Source: Thiobacillus sp. SCUT-2
Lineage (GTDB): Bacteria > Pseudomonadota > Gammaproteobacteria > Burkholderiales > Thiobacillaceae
Direction of reading: 5' to 3'
Assembly (NCBI RefSeq): GCF_035621355.1
Contig: NZ_CP141769.1
Coordinates: 1,178,001 to 1,242,000, forward strand
DNA length: 64,000 nucleotides
Shown one piece after another: positions 52,440 through 62,130 of the stretch; position 1 is the first letter of the stretch; the number at the start of each line of letters is the position of its first letter. Position numbers and translations under genes: made by a program. Under the pieces are notes generated by a model. It was given only the letters and a program-made list of their open reading frames with translations, was not told where the DNA came from and did not search any database.

Positions 52440-52988
52440 ATGAAGACGCCGCTGCAGATCACGTTCCGCGACATCGAGCATTCCGATGCGCTGGAGGTGC
52501 ACATCCGCGAAAAGGCCCAGAAGCTGGAGACCTTTTTCGAGCCCATCATGTCCTGCCGGGTGGTGGTTGAAATGCCTCACCAGCACAAGCACCAGGGCAA
52601 GGTCTTCAACGTGCGCATCGACATCGGCGTGCCGGGCAGCGAGATCGTGGTGAACCGCGATCGCCACGAAGACGTGTACGTCGCGCTGCGCGACGCCTTC
52701 GACGCCGCGAAGCGCCAGCTCGACGACTACTCGCGCCGCCTGCGGCGCGAGACCAAGGCCCACGAGCCGGAATACATCGGGCAGGTGGTGCGGCTCTACC
52801 CGGAGGAGGGCTTCGGCTTCATCCGGCGGACCGACGGCGACGAACTGTATTTCAGCGCCGACAACCTCGTGAACACCACCTTCGGGCAACTCAGCGAGGG
52901 CGTCGCCGTGAAGTTCATCGAGGACCTGGCTTCCGAGGGGCCGCAGGCGAAGCGCGTGAGCGTCGGCCAGCACCAGCTGCCGGAATAG
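52440..52988 (+). CDS. HPF/RaiA ribosome-hibernation domain fused to a cold-shock domain
   Basis: A 182-residue fusion. Residues 1-103 are an HPF/RaiA domain almost identical in pattern to the short protein at 36698. Residues about 112-175 are a cold-shock RNA-binding domain (IGQVVRLYPEEGFGFIRR, with GFGFI as RNP1, and DELYFSADNL). It may bind ribosomes and mRNA together. GAAGGAG precedes the ATG. Its last 74 bp overlap the 3' end of the convergent gene on the other strand. Confidence 0.9.
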   Translation: MKTPLQITFRDIEHSDALEVHIREKAQKLETFFEPIMSCRVVVEMPHQHKHQGKVFNVRIDIGVPGSEIVVNRDRHEDVYVALRDAFDAAKRQLDDYSRRLRRETKAHEPEYIGQVVRLYPEEGFGFIRRTDGDELYFSADNLVNTTFGQLSEGVAVKFIEDLASEGPQAKRVSVGQHQLPE

Positions 52989-53667
52989 CGCGCGCTGCCC
53001 GGCGGGTGGCGAGCCGCCGCAGGCGCAGGCCTTCGCGCACCAGCGCCGTCTCGAATTCGGCGAACGTGTCGGCCCGCTCGCCGTCCGCCGTCCATGCCGT
53101 GCGCAGCGCGCGCAGGGCGCGGTTGCGATCGGCGGCGGCGGGGCTGAGATAGCCGTGCGTCCTGGCCGCGGCCAGCGCCAGCGGCGACAGAGGCGGGTCG
53201 GCGAGGCGCCAGACGCCGCGCAGCTCGCGCAGGAAGATGGCCGCCGTGGTGTCGCCGATTCCCTTGCCGAGGGCCTTGATCCGCGCCTCCAGGTCGCGCG
53301 GGCCGGCGGCGGCCGCGTGCAGCGCGTCGAGGCTGCCGCCATAGTCGCGCAGCAGGGCCGTGCAGACCTCGATGAGCTTGGTCGCGGTCTTGTAGTCGTA
53401 GCGTACGTAACCGCCGGCATCGAGGATCGCCACCACACCGTCCCAGCCGGTGGCGACCATCGCGTCCGGCGTCATCACGCCGTGTTCCAGGAAGGCGTGC
53501 CAGGTGCGCGTGGCGAGCGTTTCCGAAATGCGCGCGCCATAGAGCAGCGCAGCGATCAACCACTTGAAGCGTTCGCCGGCATCGGCACCCGCGAGATCGA
53601 TTCCGAGCGCGGTCGCGTAGCGGCCGCCGCTTTGCTGCACGCGTTCCGACGGCGTCATGCGCTTCAT
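52915..53667 (-). CDS. Helix-hairpin-helix DNA-glycosylase-like protein
   Basis: A 250-residue helical protein. It has an endonuclease III / HhH-GPD-like layout: FKWLIAALLYGARISETLATRTWHAF at about residue 35, and a helix-hairpin-helix-like LGKGIGDTTAAIFLREL at about 133-150. No catalytic Lys-Asp pair or iron-sulfur cysteines were seen, so it may lack glycosylase activity. GGGAGG lies before the ATG at 53667. Its last codons are low-complexity Arg/Ala and overlap the HPF gene. The true 3' end is less sure. It overlaps the CapA gene by 4 bp. Confidence 0.62.
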   Translation of the reverse strand: MKRMTPSERVQQSGGRYATALGIDLAGADAGERFKWLIAALLYGARISETLATRTWHAFLEHGVMTPDAMVATGWDGVVAILDAGGYVRYDYKTATKLIEVCTALLRDYGGSLDALHAAAAGPRDLEARIKALGKGIGDTTAAIFLRELRGVWRLADPPLSPLALAAARTHGYLSPAAADRNRALRALRTAWTADGERADTFAEFETALVREGLRLRRLATRRAARAIPAAGAGRRSRASPAAPRKPGPR

Positions 53668-54650
53668 GCCGAAGCCTCCCAGTGCAAGGCGTGGACGCCG
53701 CGCACCAGCGGCGTGCCGAATTCGGCGCACAGCCGCGTCATGCGCTCCGCGATCGCGTCGAAATCCTCGCCGTGCGCGAGCGCGACGCGCGCGAGGCGGA
53801 GCGTGACCGGGATAAGCTCGATGCGCTGCAGGCGGCCGTCCGCGAAGCGGACCTTGAACAGGCACGAGCGGTCGTTGCGCAGCACCGGATCGACCGCGTA
53901 GTCGTCGATGAAGTCGCCGGTGTCGTACAGGATCGGCCGGCCGCGGTGGATCTCGATGCCCTGGCAGAGGTGCGCGCTGTGACCGTGGTAGACGTCGGCG
54001 CCGAGCTCGATCACGCGGCGCGCGAAGCGCCGGGCGTCCGGTTCGGGGCGTTCGACGAAGTTGGCGCCGCGGTGGTTGGAGAACACGACCCAGTCGGCGC
54101 CGGCGGCGCGCGCTTGCTCGATCGTCCGCGCCACGTGCGCGAGCGTCGCCGCGTCCGGGATGGCAGGCAGATAGTGCGTGCCGGGCGCGTGCGCCGTGGC
54201 GGCGAAGTCGGGCTGGTTGTCGGTGCAGGCGATCAGCGCCACCCGGCCCGCCCCGGGGAGGTCGACGAAGGCCGGGGCGGACGCGGCTTCGAGGTCGCGC
54301 CCGGCGCCGGCATGGCGGATCCCGGCCGCATCGAGCGCCGCCAGGGTGTCGCGCAGGCCGGGCGCGCCGAAATCCAGCACGTGGTTGTTGGCGAGCGTGC
54401 AGGCGTCGATGCGCGCGGCCTGCAGGAAGCGGACGGCCGCGGGCGCGGCGCGGAAGTGGTAGGGTTTCCAGCTGCGGGTCCACGGCCGCGCATGCCGCGT
54501 CAGCGCACATTCCAGATTGGCAATGCGCAGGTCGGCATCGAGCAGGTGCGGCAGCACGTCGCCCCACATCTGCTGCGGCCGCAGGTGCCGCAGCGCGGCG
54601 GCGACGCCGCGGCCGAGCATGACATCGCCGAGCAGCGCCAGCGTCGGCAT
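53664..54650 (-). CDS. CapA-family metallophosphoesterase-like protein
   Basis: A 328-residue protein of the CapA/PgsA type of poly-gamma-glutamate synthesis proteins, a metallophosphatase fold. Signatures are LLGDVMLGRGV at the N-terminus, NLECAL, ANNHVLDFG and VYHGHSAH. No signal peptide is found, unlike PgsA, so it probably acts in the cytoplasm, function unknown. It sits 2 bp after polX and overlaps the next gene by 4 bp, so polX, capA and the HhH protein form one operon. Confidence 0.83.
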   Translation of the reverse strand: MPTLALLGDVMLGRGVAAALRHLRPQQMWGDVLPHLLDADLRIANLECALTRHARPWTRSWKPYHFRAAPAAVRFLQAARIDACTLANNHVLDFGAPGLRDTLAALDAAGIRHAGAGRDLEAASAPAFVDLPGAGRVALIACTDNQPDFAATAHAPGTHYLPAIPDAATLAHVARTIEQARAAGADWVVFSNHRGANFVERPEPDARRFARRVIELGADVYHGHSAHLCQGIEIHRGRPILYDTGDFIDDYAVDPVLRNDRSCLFKVRFADGRLQRIELIPVTLRLARVALAHGEDFDAIAERMTRLCAEFGTPLVRGVHALHWEASA

Positions 54651-54652
54651 GG

Positions 54653-56377
54653 CTACATCGTGCGCCTGATCAGCCGCCGCAGCGCCGCCAGCGGGCGGGT
54701 GTTGAGGACGTCGTCCTTTTCCAGCCAGCCGCGCCGCGCCTGGCCGACGCCATAGCGCAGGTTGGCGAAGTCGTAGCGGCTGTGCGCATCGGAATTGATG
54801 CTGACGAGCACGCCTTCCTCCTTCGCCATCTGGCAGTGGCTGTCGAGCAGGTCGAGGCGTTCCGGATGGGCGTTGAGCTCGAGAAAACAGCCGCGCTGGC
54901 GCGCATGGCGGATGATGCGCAGCATGTCGACGTCGTAGGGTTCGCGCTGCTCGAGCAGGCGGCCGCTGGGATGGGCCAGCAGCGTGAAGTGCGGATGGTC
55001 CATCGCACGCAGGATGCGCTCGGTCTGCTTCGCGCGGGTGAGGTGGAAGCGGCTGTGCACCGCGCCGACGACGAGATCGAGCCGGCCCAGGACGTCGTCC
55101 GGCAGGTCGAGGCTGCCGTCCTCCAGGATGTCGACCTCGATGCCCTTCAGCAGGACGATGCCTTCGAGTTCCAAATTGAGGCGGTCGATCTCGTCGCATT
55201 GGCGCGTGAGGCGCAGCGGGTCGAGGCCGTGCGCCACGGTCAGGTGGCGCGAGTGCTCGGTGATCGCCAGGTAGCTCAGTCCGAGTGCGCGCGCGGCCTC
55301 CGCCATGTCGCGCAGGCTGTCGTGGCCGTCGGTCGCGCGGGTGTGCGCGTGAAGGTCGCCGCGCAGGTCGGACAATTCGACCAGCCGGGGCAGGCGGCCC
55401 TCCCGCGCGGCTTCGATCTCGCCGCGGTCCTCGCGCAGCTCCGGCGGGATCCAGGGCAGGCCGACGCCGGCATAGACCGACGTCTCGTCGTCGCCGGCGA
55501 TCCGCTCGCTGCCGCGGAACACCCCGTACTCGTTGACCTTGAGCCCGCGCTTCTGGGCGAGGCGGCGGATCGCGATGTTGTGCGCCTTGGAACCCGTGAA
55601 ATAGCACAGCGCCGCGCCGTAGGAAGGCGGCTCGACGACGCGCAGGTCGACCTGCAGGCCGCTTTTCAGCACCACGCTCGCACGCGTGCCGCCGGCCGAC
55701 AGCACCTCCGCCACCTCGTCGTAGGCCGTGAAGCGCTGCATCACCGCGCTGCCCGCCTGCGCGGTGACGAGGAGGTCGAGGTCGCCGACGGTTTCGCGCA
55801 TGCGCCGGAAGCTTCCCGCCACCGTCACCTGCCCGACGCCGGGTAAGGCCTGCAGGAAGGCGGTCAGTGTGTCGGCATACTGCGCGGCGACGGCGAGCTT
55901 GAAGCGATGCGTCTGGCTGACGTGCGCCTCCACCGCCTGCAGGATGTTGAGCTCGGTCTTGTCGCCGAACCCTGGCAGGGCGCGGATGCGGCCGTCGCGC
56001 GCGGCGCGATAGAGCTGCTCCACGGTCTGCACGTCGAGGTCGTGGTAGAGCGCCTTCACCCGTTTCGGCCCGAGGCCGGGGATCTGCAAGAGCTCGGTGA
56101 CCGCCGGCGGCAACTCGCGGCGCAGGCGGTCGAGCAGGCTGCAATGGCCGGTCTCGACGATCTCGCGAACCTTGGCGGCGAGATCGGCGCCGATGCCCGG
56201 CAGCCGCGTCAGGTCCTCGCCTTTTTCCAGCAACACGCGCGCCTCCTGCGGCAGTTCGGCCAGCGTGCGCGCGGCGTTGCGGTAGGCGCGGATGCGGAAG
56301 GGGTTCGCGCCCTGGATCTCCAGGCGGTCGGCGATCTCCTCGAAGCGGGCGGCGATGTCGGCGTTGTGGACGGGCAT
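54653..56377 (-). CDS. polX: DNA polymerase/3'-5' exonuclease PolX
   Basis: A 574-residue X-family polymerase. It has N-terminal helix-hairpin-helix motifs (LPGIGADLAAKVREI), the polymerase core with the catalytic GDLDLLV at about 200 in GSFRRMRETVGDLD, and a C-terminal PHP nuclease domain (DLHAHTRATDGHDSLRDM, about 340; SDAHSRYDF near the end). It fills short gaps in base-excision repair and proofreads. Full length with ATG 56377. It is the first gene of the polX operon. Confidence 0.93.
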   Translation of the reverse strand: MPVHNADIAARFEEIADRLEIQGANPFRIRAYRNAARTLAELPQEARVLLEKGEDLTRLPGIGADLAAKVREIVETGHCSLLDRLRRELPPAVTELLQIPGLGPKRVKALYHDLDVQTVEQLYRAARDGRIRALPGFGDKTELNILQAVEAHVSQTHRFKLAVAAQYADTLTAFLQALPGVGQVTVAGSFRRMRETVGDLDLLVTAQAGSAVMQRFTAYDEVAEVLSAGGTRASVVLKSGLQVDLRVVEPPSYGAALCYFTGSKAHNIAIRRLAQKRGLKVNEYGVFRGSERIAGDDETSVYAGVGLPWIPPELREDRGEIEAAREGRLPRLVELSDLRGDLHAHTRATDGHDSLRDMAEAARALGLSYLAITEHSRHLTVAHGLDPLRLTRQCDEIDRLNLELEGIVLLKGIEVDILEDGSLDLPDDVLGRLDLVVGAVHSRFHLTRAKQTERILRAMDHPHFTLLAHPSGRLLEQREPYDVDMLRIIRHARQRGCFLELNAHPERLDLLDSHCQMAKEEGVLVSINSDAHSRYDFANLRYGVGQARRGWLEKDDVLNTRPLAALRRLIRRTM

Positions 56378-56428
56378 CGGGTCTCCTTCAGGTGCGGCCG
56401 CCCGCCGTCGCCGCGGTCCGGCTGCGGC

Positions 56429-59400
56429 TCAGGCCGCCTGGCGCTCCCGGATGAAGGCCAGCGCCTCCTCTGGCGGCAGGGGCTTGCTGAACAGGTAGCC
56501 CTGCATGCAGTCGCAGTGATGCGCGGCCAGCAGCTGGCGCTGGGCTTCGGTTTCCACGCCTTCGGCGATCACCGCGAGCCCCAGGCTGTGCGCGAGCGCG
56601 ATCGTGGCGGTGCAGATCGCGACGTCGTTGCTGTCGGTCTCGATGTCGTGCACGAAGGACTTGTCCAGCTTCAGGGTATGGATGGGCAGCAGCTTGAGAT
56701 AGCTGAGCGAGGAATAGCCGGTGCCGAAGTCGTCGATCGACAGGCGTACGCCGAGCTCGCGCAGTGCCTTGAGCTGGCGGACGCTGACGTCGGGATCGTG
56801 CATCGCCACCGATTCGGTGATCTCGAGCTCGAGGTCGCTTCCCTTGAGGCCGTATTTCTGGAGTGCCCGCGAGATGTGGGTCAGCAGGACGAAGGCGCGC
56901 AGCTGGTGCGCCGACAGGTTGACCGACAGCACGATGTCGGCGATGCCGGCGTCGTGCCAGGCGCGCAGCTGGCGGCAGGCCTCGTCCAGCACCCATTCGC
57001 CGAGCGGCAGGATGAGGCCGGTTTCCTCGGCGACCGGAATGAACTCGGCAGGCGGCACGTGGCCCGCGCGCGGGTGGTTCCAGCGCAGCAGCGCCTCGAA
57101 GCCGACGACGCGGCCGCTCACGCTGTCGACCTGCGGCTGGTAATGGAGCGCGAACTGGCGCGTTTCGACGGCGACCCGCAGGTCGTGGTCGAGCGTAAGC
57201 CGCTTCATCGCGAGCTGGTTCATCTCGGCGGTGAAGAACTGGATATTGTTCCGGCCGGAGGACTTGGCGTGGTACATCGCGGCGTCGGCGTTCTTCATCA
57301 GCGTTTCGCCGTCCTCGCCGTCGCCCGGGTAGAACGCGAGCCCGATGCTCGCGGTCGAGTGCAGCGCCTCGCCGTCGATCCGGTAGGTCTGCGCCAGCGC
57401 GTGCAGGATCTTCTCCGCGACCCGGGCGGCCGTGGTGACGTCGTCGATCTCGGTCAGCGCCACGACGAACTCGTCGCCGCCGAGCCGCGCGACGATGTCG
57501 CTCTCGCGCACGCTGTCGCGCAGGCGGCGCGCGACCTCCTGCAGCAGCCGGTCGCCCATCGCATGGCCGAGGGTGTCGTTGATCGCCTTGAAGCGGTCGA
57601 GGTCGAGGAAGATGACCGCCAGCGCGCGCTGCTCCCGGTGCGCCATGGCGAGCGCCTGTTCGAGCTGGCTCTGCAGGCTGAAGCGGTTGTTCAGGCCGGT
57701 GAGGGCGTCGTGGTAGGCGAGCTCGCTGATCTGCGCCTCGGCCATCTTGCCGGCGGTGATGTCCTGCACGGTCCCGGTGCACACGCGCGCCGCGCCCTGC
57801 GCGTCGTAGCGCGTCTCGCCGTGCTCGCTGACCCACTTGATGCGGCCGTCCGGCATCAGCAGCCGATGGGTGATCTCGTAGGGCGTGCCCGTTTCCAGCG
57901 AGTTGGCATAGGCGCGATGGACGAGGTCGCGATCGTCGGGATGCACCGCGTTCAGGAAGGTGTCGTAGGTGGCGTCGAACCGCGCCGGATCGACCTCGAA
58001 CAGGCGGAAGACCTCGTCCGACCAGCTCAGCCGGCCGCTCGCGATATCCAGTTCCCAGCTGCCGATCTGGGCGATGCGCTGCGCCTCCTTCAACCTCGCT
58101 TCGCTCTCCTTCAGCGCCATCTCGGCCAGATGCTTCGCGGTGATGTCGATGCCGATCGACACCATGAACTCCATCTGCCCGCTGTCGTCGAGCAGCGTGG
58201 AGTTCGACCATTCGATCAGGCGCCGGCTGCCGTCGCGGGTCAGCCAGTGGTTCGTGTAGCTGCTTCGCTGCGCGTGCGATGCACGCGTGAACGCGAGGAA
58301 GGCTTCGTGGTGCACCTGGTCGCGCTCGTCCGGCGGCAGCAGGACGTCCCAGGCGCAGCGGCCCTCGACTTCGGCGAACGTATAGCCCGTCAAGTCCTCG
58401 CAGGCCCGGTTGAAGCGGCGGATGCGGCCCTCGCGGTCGAGCACCACCACGAGCGCGGCAGCGCGCTCGAGGATGGCGTTCTGCAGCTGGGTAAGCTTGC
58501 GCAGTTCGAGCGAGCGCGCCTCCACCTGGGCCTCGAGGGTGCGGTGGGCGTCTGCCAGCGCATCCGTCATGTGGTTGAAGGCCCGGGCCAGGCGGCCGAC
58601 TTCGTCGCGGCTTTCCTGCGGCGCCCGCTGCGACAGATCGCCTGCGGCGATGCGGTCGGCCACGTGGGTGAGCTTGCGGATCGGGCGGGACAGGCCGCGC
58701 CCCAGCACGTAGGCCGCGAGGCCGGAGAGCAGCAGGAAGGCCGCGAGCGCAACGTAGGTGATCCGGCGCAGATGCGCGGCGGGCGCCAGGGCTTCGGCGC
58801 TGTCGATCTTGACGACCATGCCCCAGCGGAGCGCGGGCAGATAGCGCCAGGCCGCGACGCATTCGATGCCGGCATAGTCGCGCACGATACCGCGGCCATG
58901 GTCGCCTGCGAGGGCCTTCTGCATCGGCAGCCCGGCAGCAGCGAGCGGGATCCGGTAGCGATACGCCGCGTCCCGGACGTGCCGGAGCGGGCCGGTATAG
59001 AGGGCCGTGTCGTCGTCCCGTTGTGCCAGGGCGGTTTCACCCGTGCGGCCCAGGCCGGTGCGATCGGCGGTCACCGATTCGAGCTTGCTGACGTCGAGCT
59101 GCAGCGCGAGCACGCCGGCGACCTTGCCGTCCGCCAGCACGGGGGCGGTCAGGAAGGCCGCCGGCCGATTGCCGGAGGGGCCGTACACGGCAAAGCGCGA
59201 GAGGTTGTCCTGCAGGGTCTGCGCGGTCAGCTCGAAGCTCCGGGCGAGCTGCGTGTCGCGATAGGGGCCGTTTCGGAGGTTGGTGCCCAGGTCCGACTCG
59301 CGCCGCAGCGAAAAGATCACGTTGCCGGCGGCATCGATGAGCAGCAGGTCATAGAATTCGCCCGCCTCGTAGGACGCGTTCAGGTCGGCGCGCAGCTGGC

Positions 59401-59704
59401 GGCCCGCCGCGGCGAAGGCGGGAGACTGCAATCCGTCGGCGCGGAAGGCACGTTCCAGGGCGAGCAGCCCGTTGCGGATGAGGTATCGCCGGCTCAGCGC
59501 GTGGACATCCGTCAGCCGCTCGTTCATGTAAGTGTCGATCTGGGCGGCCTTCTTGTCCGCGATGCTGGCCATGTTCGACAGCACGGTCTTGCGCAGCGAC
59601 GTCTCGAACGAGGTCAGGTAGAACATGGCGAGACCTGCCAGCGGCAGCACGGCGACCAGCAGGTAGCTGAGCAGCAGGCGGCTGGAGATCGAAAGGGCCT
59701 TCAT
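56429..59704 (-). CDS. Membrane dCache-HAMP-PAS-PAS-GGDEF-EAL c-di-GMP protein
   Basis: A 1091-residue inner-membrane sensor. Two membrane segments (about 10-30 and 330-350) enclose a periplasmic dCache-like domain; HAMP (350-405), PAS (about 425-540), PAS (550-665), GGDEF (675-835) and EAL (845-1085) follow. The cyclase motif GGDEF is at 742-746 with an RxxD site (RESD) five residues before it. The EAL motif is at 870, with [10 protein letters not shown] and EGVET. All active-site elements are intact, so it may make and degrade c-di-GMP. Its ATG overlaps the stop of a periplasmic binding protein gene by 4 bp, which suggests that the binding protein gives the signal. Confidence 0.92.
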   Translation of the reverse strand: MKALSISSRLLLSYLLVAVLPLAGLAMFYLTSFETSLRKTVLSNMASIADKKAAQIDTYMNERLTDVHALSRRYLIRNGLLALERAFRADGLQSPAFAAAGRQLRADLNASYEAGEFYDLLLIDAAGNVIFSLRRESDLGTNLRNGPYRDTQLARSFELTAQTLQDNLSRFAVYGPSGNRPAAFLTAPVLADGKVAGVLALQLDVSKLESVTADRTGLGRTGETALAQRDDDTALYTGPLRHVRDAAYRYRIPLAAAGLPMQKALAGDHGRGIVRDYAGIECVAAWRYLPALRWGMVVKIDSAEALAPAAHLRRITYVALAAFLLLSGLAAYVLGRGLSRPIRKLTHVADRIAAGDLSQRAPQESRDEVGRLARAFNHMTDALADAHRTLEAQVEARSLELRKLTQLQNAILERAAALVVVLDREGRIRRFNRACEDLTGYTFAEVEGRCAWDVLLPPDERDQVHHEAFLAFTRASHAQRSSYTNHWLTRDGSRRLIEWSNSTLLDDSGQMEFMVSIGIDITAKHLAEMALKESEARLKEAQRIAQIGSWELDIASGRLSWSDEVFRLFEVDPARFDATYDTFLNAVHPDDRDLVHRAYANSLETGTPYEITHRLLMPDGRIKWVSEHGETRYDAQGAARVCTGTVQDITAGKMAEAQISELAYHDALTGLNNRFSLQSQLEQALAMAHREQRALAVIFLDLDRFKAINDTLGHAMGDRLLQEVARRLRDSVRESDIVARLGGDEFVVALTEIDDVTTAARVAEKILHALAQTYRIDGEALHSTASIGLAFYPGDGEDGETLMKNADAAMYHAKSSGRNNIQFFTAEMNQLAMKRLTLDHDLRVAVETRQFALHYQPQVDSVSGRVVGFEALLRWNHPRAGHVPPAEFIPVAEETGLILPLGEWVLDEACRQLRAWHDAGIADIVLSVNLSAHQLRAFVLLTHISRALQKYGLKGSDLELEITESVAMHDPDVSVRQLKALRELGVRLSIDDFGTGYSSLSYLKLLPIHTLKLDKSFVHDIETDSNDVAICTATIALAHSLGLAVIAEGVETEAQRQLLAAHHCDCMQGYLFSKPLPPEEALAFIRERQAA

Positions 59705-60930
59705 GTGCGGCCGCCGCTCAGCTGTCGGACCATCGCCTCCCATTCGGCAGGCGAACGGTAGTCGGGAAAGGGCTGGGGCCGCAATGCCTCGCCGGACGTC
59801 CAGACGATGTCGAACTGGCCGTCGGCACGGGCCCGGCCGATGCGCACCTGCTTCCACAAATGGTGGGTGGTCCGGTCGACGGCGACGAGTCCGGAGGGCG
59901 CGGCCATGCTCTGGTGATGCATGGCGTGATTGACCTGCTCCGGCGCGGCCGTACCCGCGTCGCGCACGGCCTGTGCCCACAGCCGCACGCCGACGTAGGC
60001 GGATTCCGTGGGGTCGCTGGTGACCCGGTCGGCCCCGTATCGCTGCTTGAACGCGGCGACGAAGCGCCGGTTGTCCTCGCCGGGCAGGCTCTGGAAGTAG
60101 CTCCAGACCGCGAAATGGTGGGGGTGGAAGGCCGCCGGGCCGATCGCCTTCAACTCAGCCTCGGCGACGCTGAAGGACATCACCGGGACCGTGCCGAGGC
60201 CGGCGTCCTTGAGCGCACGGAAGAAATGCACGTTGCTGTCGCCATTGATGGTGTTGAGGATCACGTCGGGCTTCAGCCCGCGGATCTCCGCAACGATGGC
60301 GCCGAAGTCCGGATCGCCCAGTGGGCGGTAGCGCTCCGCCAGCACGGCACCCTGGTTGGCCTCGACCAGGTCGCGGACGAGCAGGTTGGCGGTGCGCGGA
60401 AAGATGTAGTCCGAGCCGACCAGGTAGACGCGCTTGCCCAGGGTGTCCATGGCCCAGCGGGTTCCGGGAATGATCTGCTGGTTGGGTGCGGACCCGGTGT
60501 AATAGATCGCGGGCGACTGTTCCAGGCCCTCGTATTGCAGCGGATAGAACATCAGGGCGCCGTGCAGTTCCACCACCGGCTTCACCGCCGTGCGGCAGGC
60601 CGAGGTCCAGCACGCGAACAGGGCGCTGACCTTCTCGTGCGCGACCAGGCGCTCGGCCTCCGCGGCAAACGCGGCGTTGTCGGAACGGCCATCGGCAAGG
60701 TGGATCTCCACCGGCCGTCCGAGCAGGCCGCCCGCGGCATTGATTTCCTCGACCGCGAGCCGCACCGCATCGACCAGCGGACGCTCGCTCACGGCCATGG
60801 TGCCGCTGAGCGAATGCAGGACGCCGATCCGGATCGGCGCGACCGGCGGCGGATGCAACCAAAGCAGCATCCCCAGCGCGGTCGCCAGCAAGCCGCCCAC
60901 AAAAACCACGATACGCCAACGGGTACTCAT
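59701..60930 (-). CDS. Periplasmic amide/urea-type substrate-binding protein
   Basis: A 409-residue type I periplasmic-binding protein of the AmiC/UrtA (Peripla_BP_6) family. An N-terminal membrane anchor or signal (7-27) precedes [40 protein letters not shown] ligand region and [12 protein letters not shown]. No ABC transporter permease genes are near. The overlap with the GGDEF/EAL sensor gene makes it a likely ligand-sensing partner, as in two-component-like solute sensing. Ligand unknown, perhaps a short amide. Confidence 0.85.
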   Translation of the reverse strand: MSTRWRIVVFVGGLLATALGMLLWLHPPPVAPIRIGVLHSLSGTMAVSERPLVDAVRLAVEEINAAGGLLGRPVEIHLADGRSDNAAFAAEAERLVAHEKVSALFACWTSACRTAVKPVVELHGALMFYPLQYEGLEQSPAIYYTGSAPNQQIIPGTRWAMDTLGKRVYLVGSDYIFPRTANLLVRDLVEANQGAVLAERYRPLGDPDFGAIVAEIRGLKPDVILNTINGDSNVHFFRALKDAGLGTVPVMSFSVAEAELKAIGPAAFHPHHFAVWSYFQSLPGEDNRRFVAAFKQRYGADRVTSDPTESAYVGVRLWAQAVRDAGTAAPEQVNHAMHHQSMAAPSGLVAVDRTTHHLWKQVRIGRARADGQFDIVWTSGEALRPQPFPDYRSPAEWEAMVRQLSGGRT

Positions 60931-61032
60931 AAGGCGATTGTAGCCGGAGAATCGCGTCGTCCACACGAGGCAGATCCGCCGCGGCTGGCGGCATGTGGCC
61001 AAGCCCCGCAACGGGGGCGGGCAGGACCCGCC
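60931..61032. other. Gap between ackA and the binding-protein gene
   Basis: About 100 bp. A small hairpin CCCCG-CAA-CGGGG lies near 61010, downstream of ackA on its strand, without a T-run. It may be a weak terminator. Confidence 0.25.
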
Positions 61033-62130
61033 TCAGGTGCGGGAACGGGATGACGCGCCAGCCAGCACCGTCTCGACGCCGTCGCGGATGACCGCCTCCT
61101 CGTCGGCGGCGACGCGCAGCACCGGCCGGCTGCCGCGCGCCTCGATGCGGGCAGCGTTGGCGAGGTTGGCGTCGGCATCCAGCGCGAAGCCGAGGAAGCC
61201 GAGCGGCGCGCAGATGCGGTTGCGTACCTCCGGCGCGTGCTCGCCGATCCCGCCGCTGAAGACCAGCGCGTCGAGGCCGCCGGCCTTGGCCGCGAAGGCC
61301 CCGATGGCGGCGCGCACCCCCGTGCAGAAGAACTCGACGGCGAAGCGCGCGGCCTCGCTGCCGCTCGCAAGCAGCATCTGCATCTCGCTGCTTTCGCCGC
61401 CGGACAGGGCGAGCAGGCCCATGCGGTGATACACGAGATCGCGCAGGCGCTCCGGGGCGACGCGCGTGGCGAGTTCCAGCATCACGCCGGGGTCGAGGTC
61501 GCCGCTGCGCGTGCCCATGGGGATGCCGCCGGCGGGCGAATAGCCCATGGTCGTGTCGACCGACTTCAGGTCGTGCAGCAGGCACAGGCTGGCCCCGGCA
61601 CCCAGATGCGCGACGACGACGCGGCCCCGCGCCGTCTCGCCGAGCAGCCCCGGCAGGCGCGTTGCGACGTAGGCGTAGTTGAGGCCGTGGAAGCCGTAGC
61701 GGCGCATGCCCAGCTCGGCCGGGATCGGCAGGCGGCGCGCCAGTTCGGGCAAAGTACGGTGGAACGCGGTGTCGAAGCACGCCACCTGCGGCACGCCGAA
61801 GCGCGTGCGGCACAGGTCGACGCCGAGCAGGTTGCCCGGCAGGTGCAGCGGAGCGAGCGGAACGATGCCGCGCAGCCGTTCGATCTCGGCGTCGTCCAGC
61901 AGGCGCGCATCGTCGTCGACCTCGCCGCCGTGGACGAAGCGGTGGCCGATGGCATCCGGCATTTCGCCGCCGAGGTCCTTCATCAGCGCGTCGAAGGCTT
62001 CGGCGTGGTCGTGCGGAAAGCCGTCGCCGATATGGCCGTAGCGCAGGTTGCGGCGCGTGCCGTCGGCGCGGAACAGGCTCGCCTTGAGGCTGGACGAGCC
62101 GCTGTTGAGCGCGAGGATGGTGCGCGTCAT
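61033..62130 (-). CDS. ackA: Acetate kinase
   Basis: A 365-residue enzyme that converts acetyl phosphate and ADP to acetate and ATP. Family motifs: [15 protein letters not shown] at the N-terminus, [44 protein letters not shown] and [13 protein letters not shown] 62130 overlaps the TGA of the phosphoketolase gene by 4 bp, so acetyl phosphate from that enzyme goes directly to ATP formation. It is shorter than the E. coli enzyme (about 400). Confidence 0.95.
   Translation of the reverse strand: MTRTILALNSGSSSLKASLFRADGTRRNLRYGHIGDGFPHDHAEAFDALMKDLGGEMPDAIGHRFVHGGEVDDDARLLDDAEIERLRGIVPLAPLHLPGNLLGVDLCRTRFGVPQVACFDTAFHRTLPELARRLPIPAELGMRRYGFHGLNYAYVATRLPGLLGETARGRVVVAHLGAGASLCLLHDLKSVDTTMGYSPAGGIPMGTRSGDLDPGVMLELATRVAPERLRDLVYHRMGLLALSGGESSEMQMLLASGSEAARFAVEFFCTGVRAAIGAFAAKAGGLDALVFSGGIGEHAPEVRNRICAPLGFLGFALDADANLANAARIEARGSRPVLRVAADEEAVIRDGVETVLAGASSRSRT

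Noticed and set aside
55907-59761. A 1284-codon open frame antisense to polX and the GGDEF/EAL sensor
   Set aside because: Same reason: shadow of two well-supported genes, no recognisable domain.
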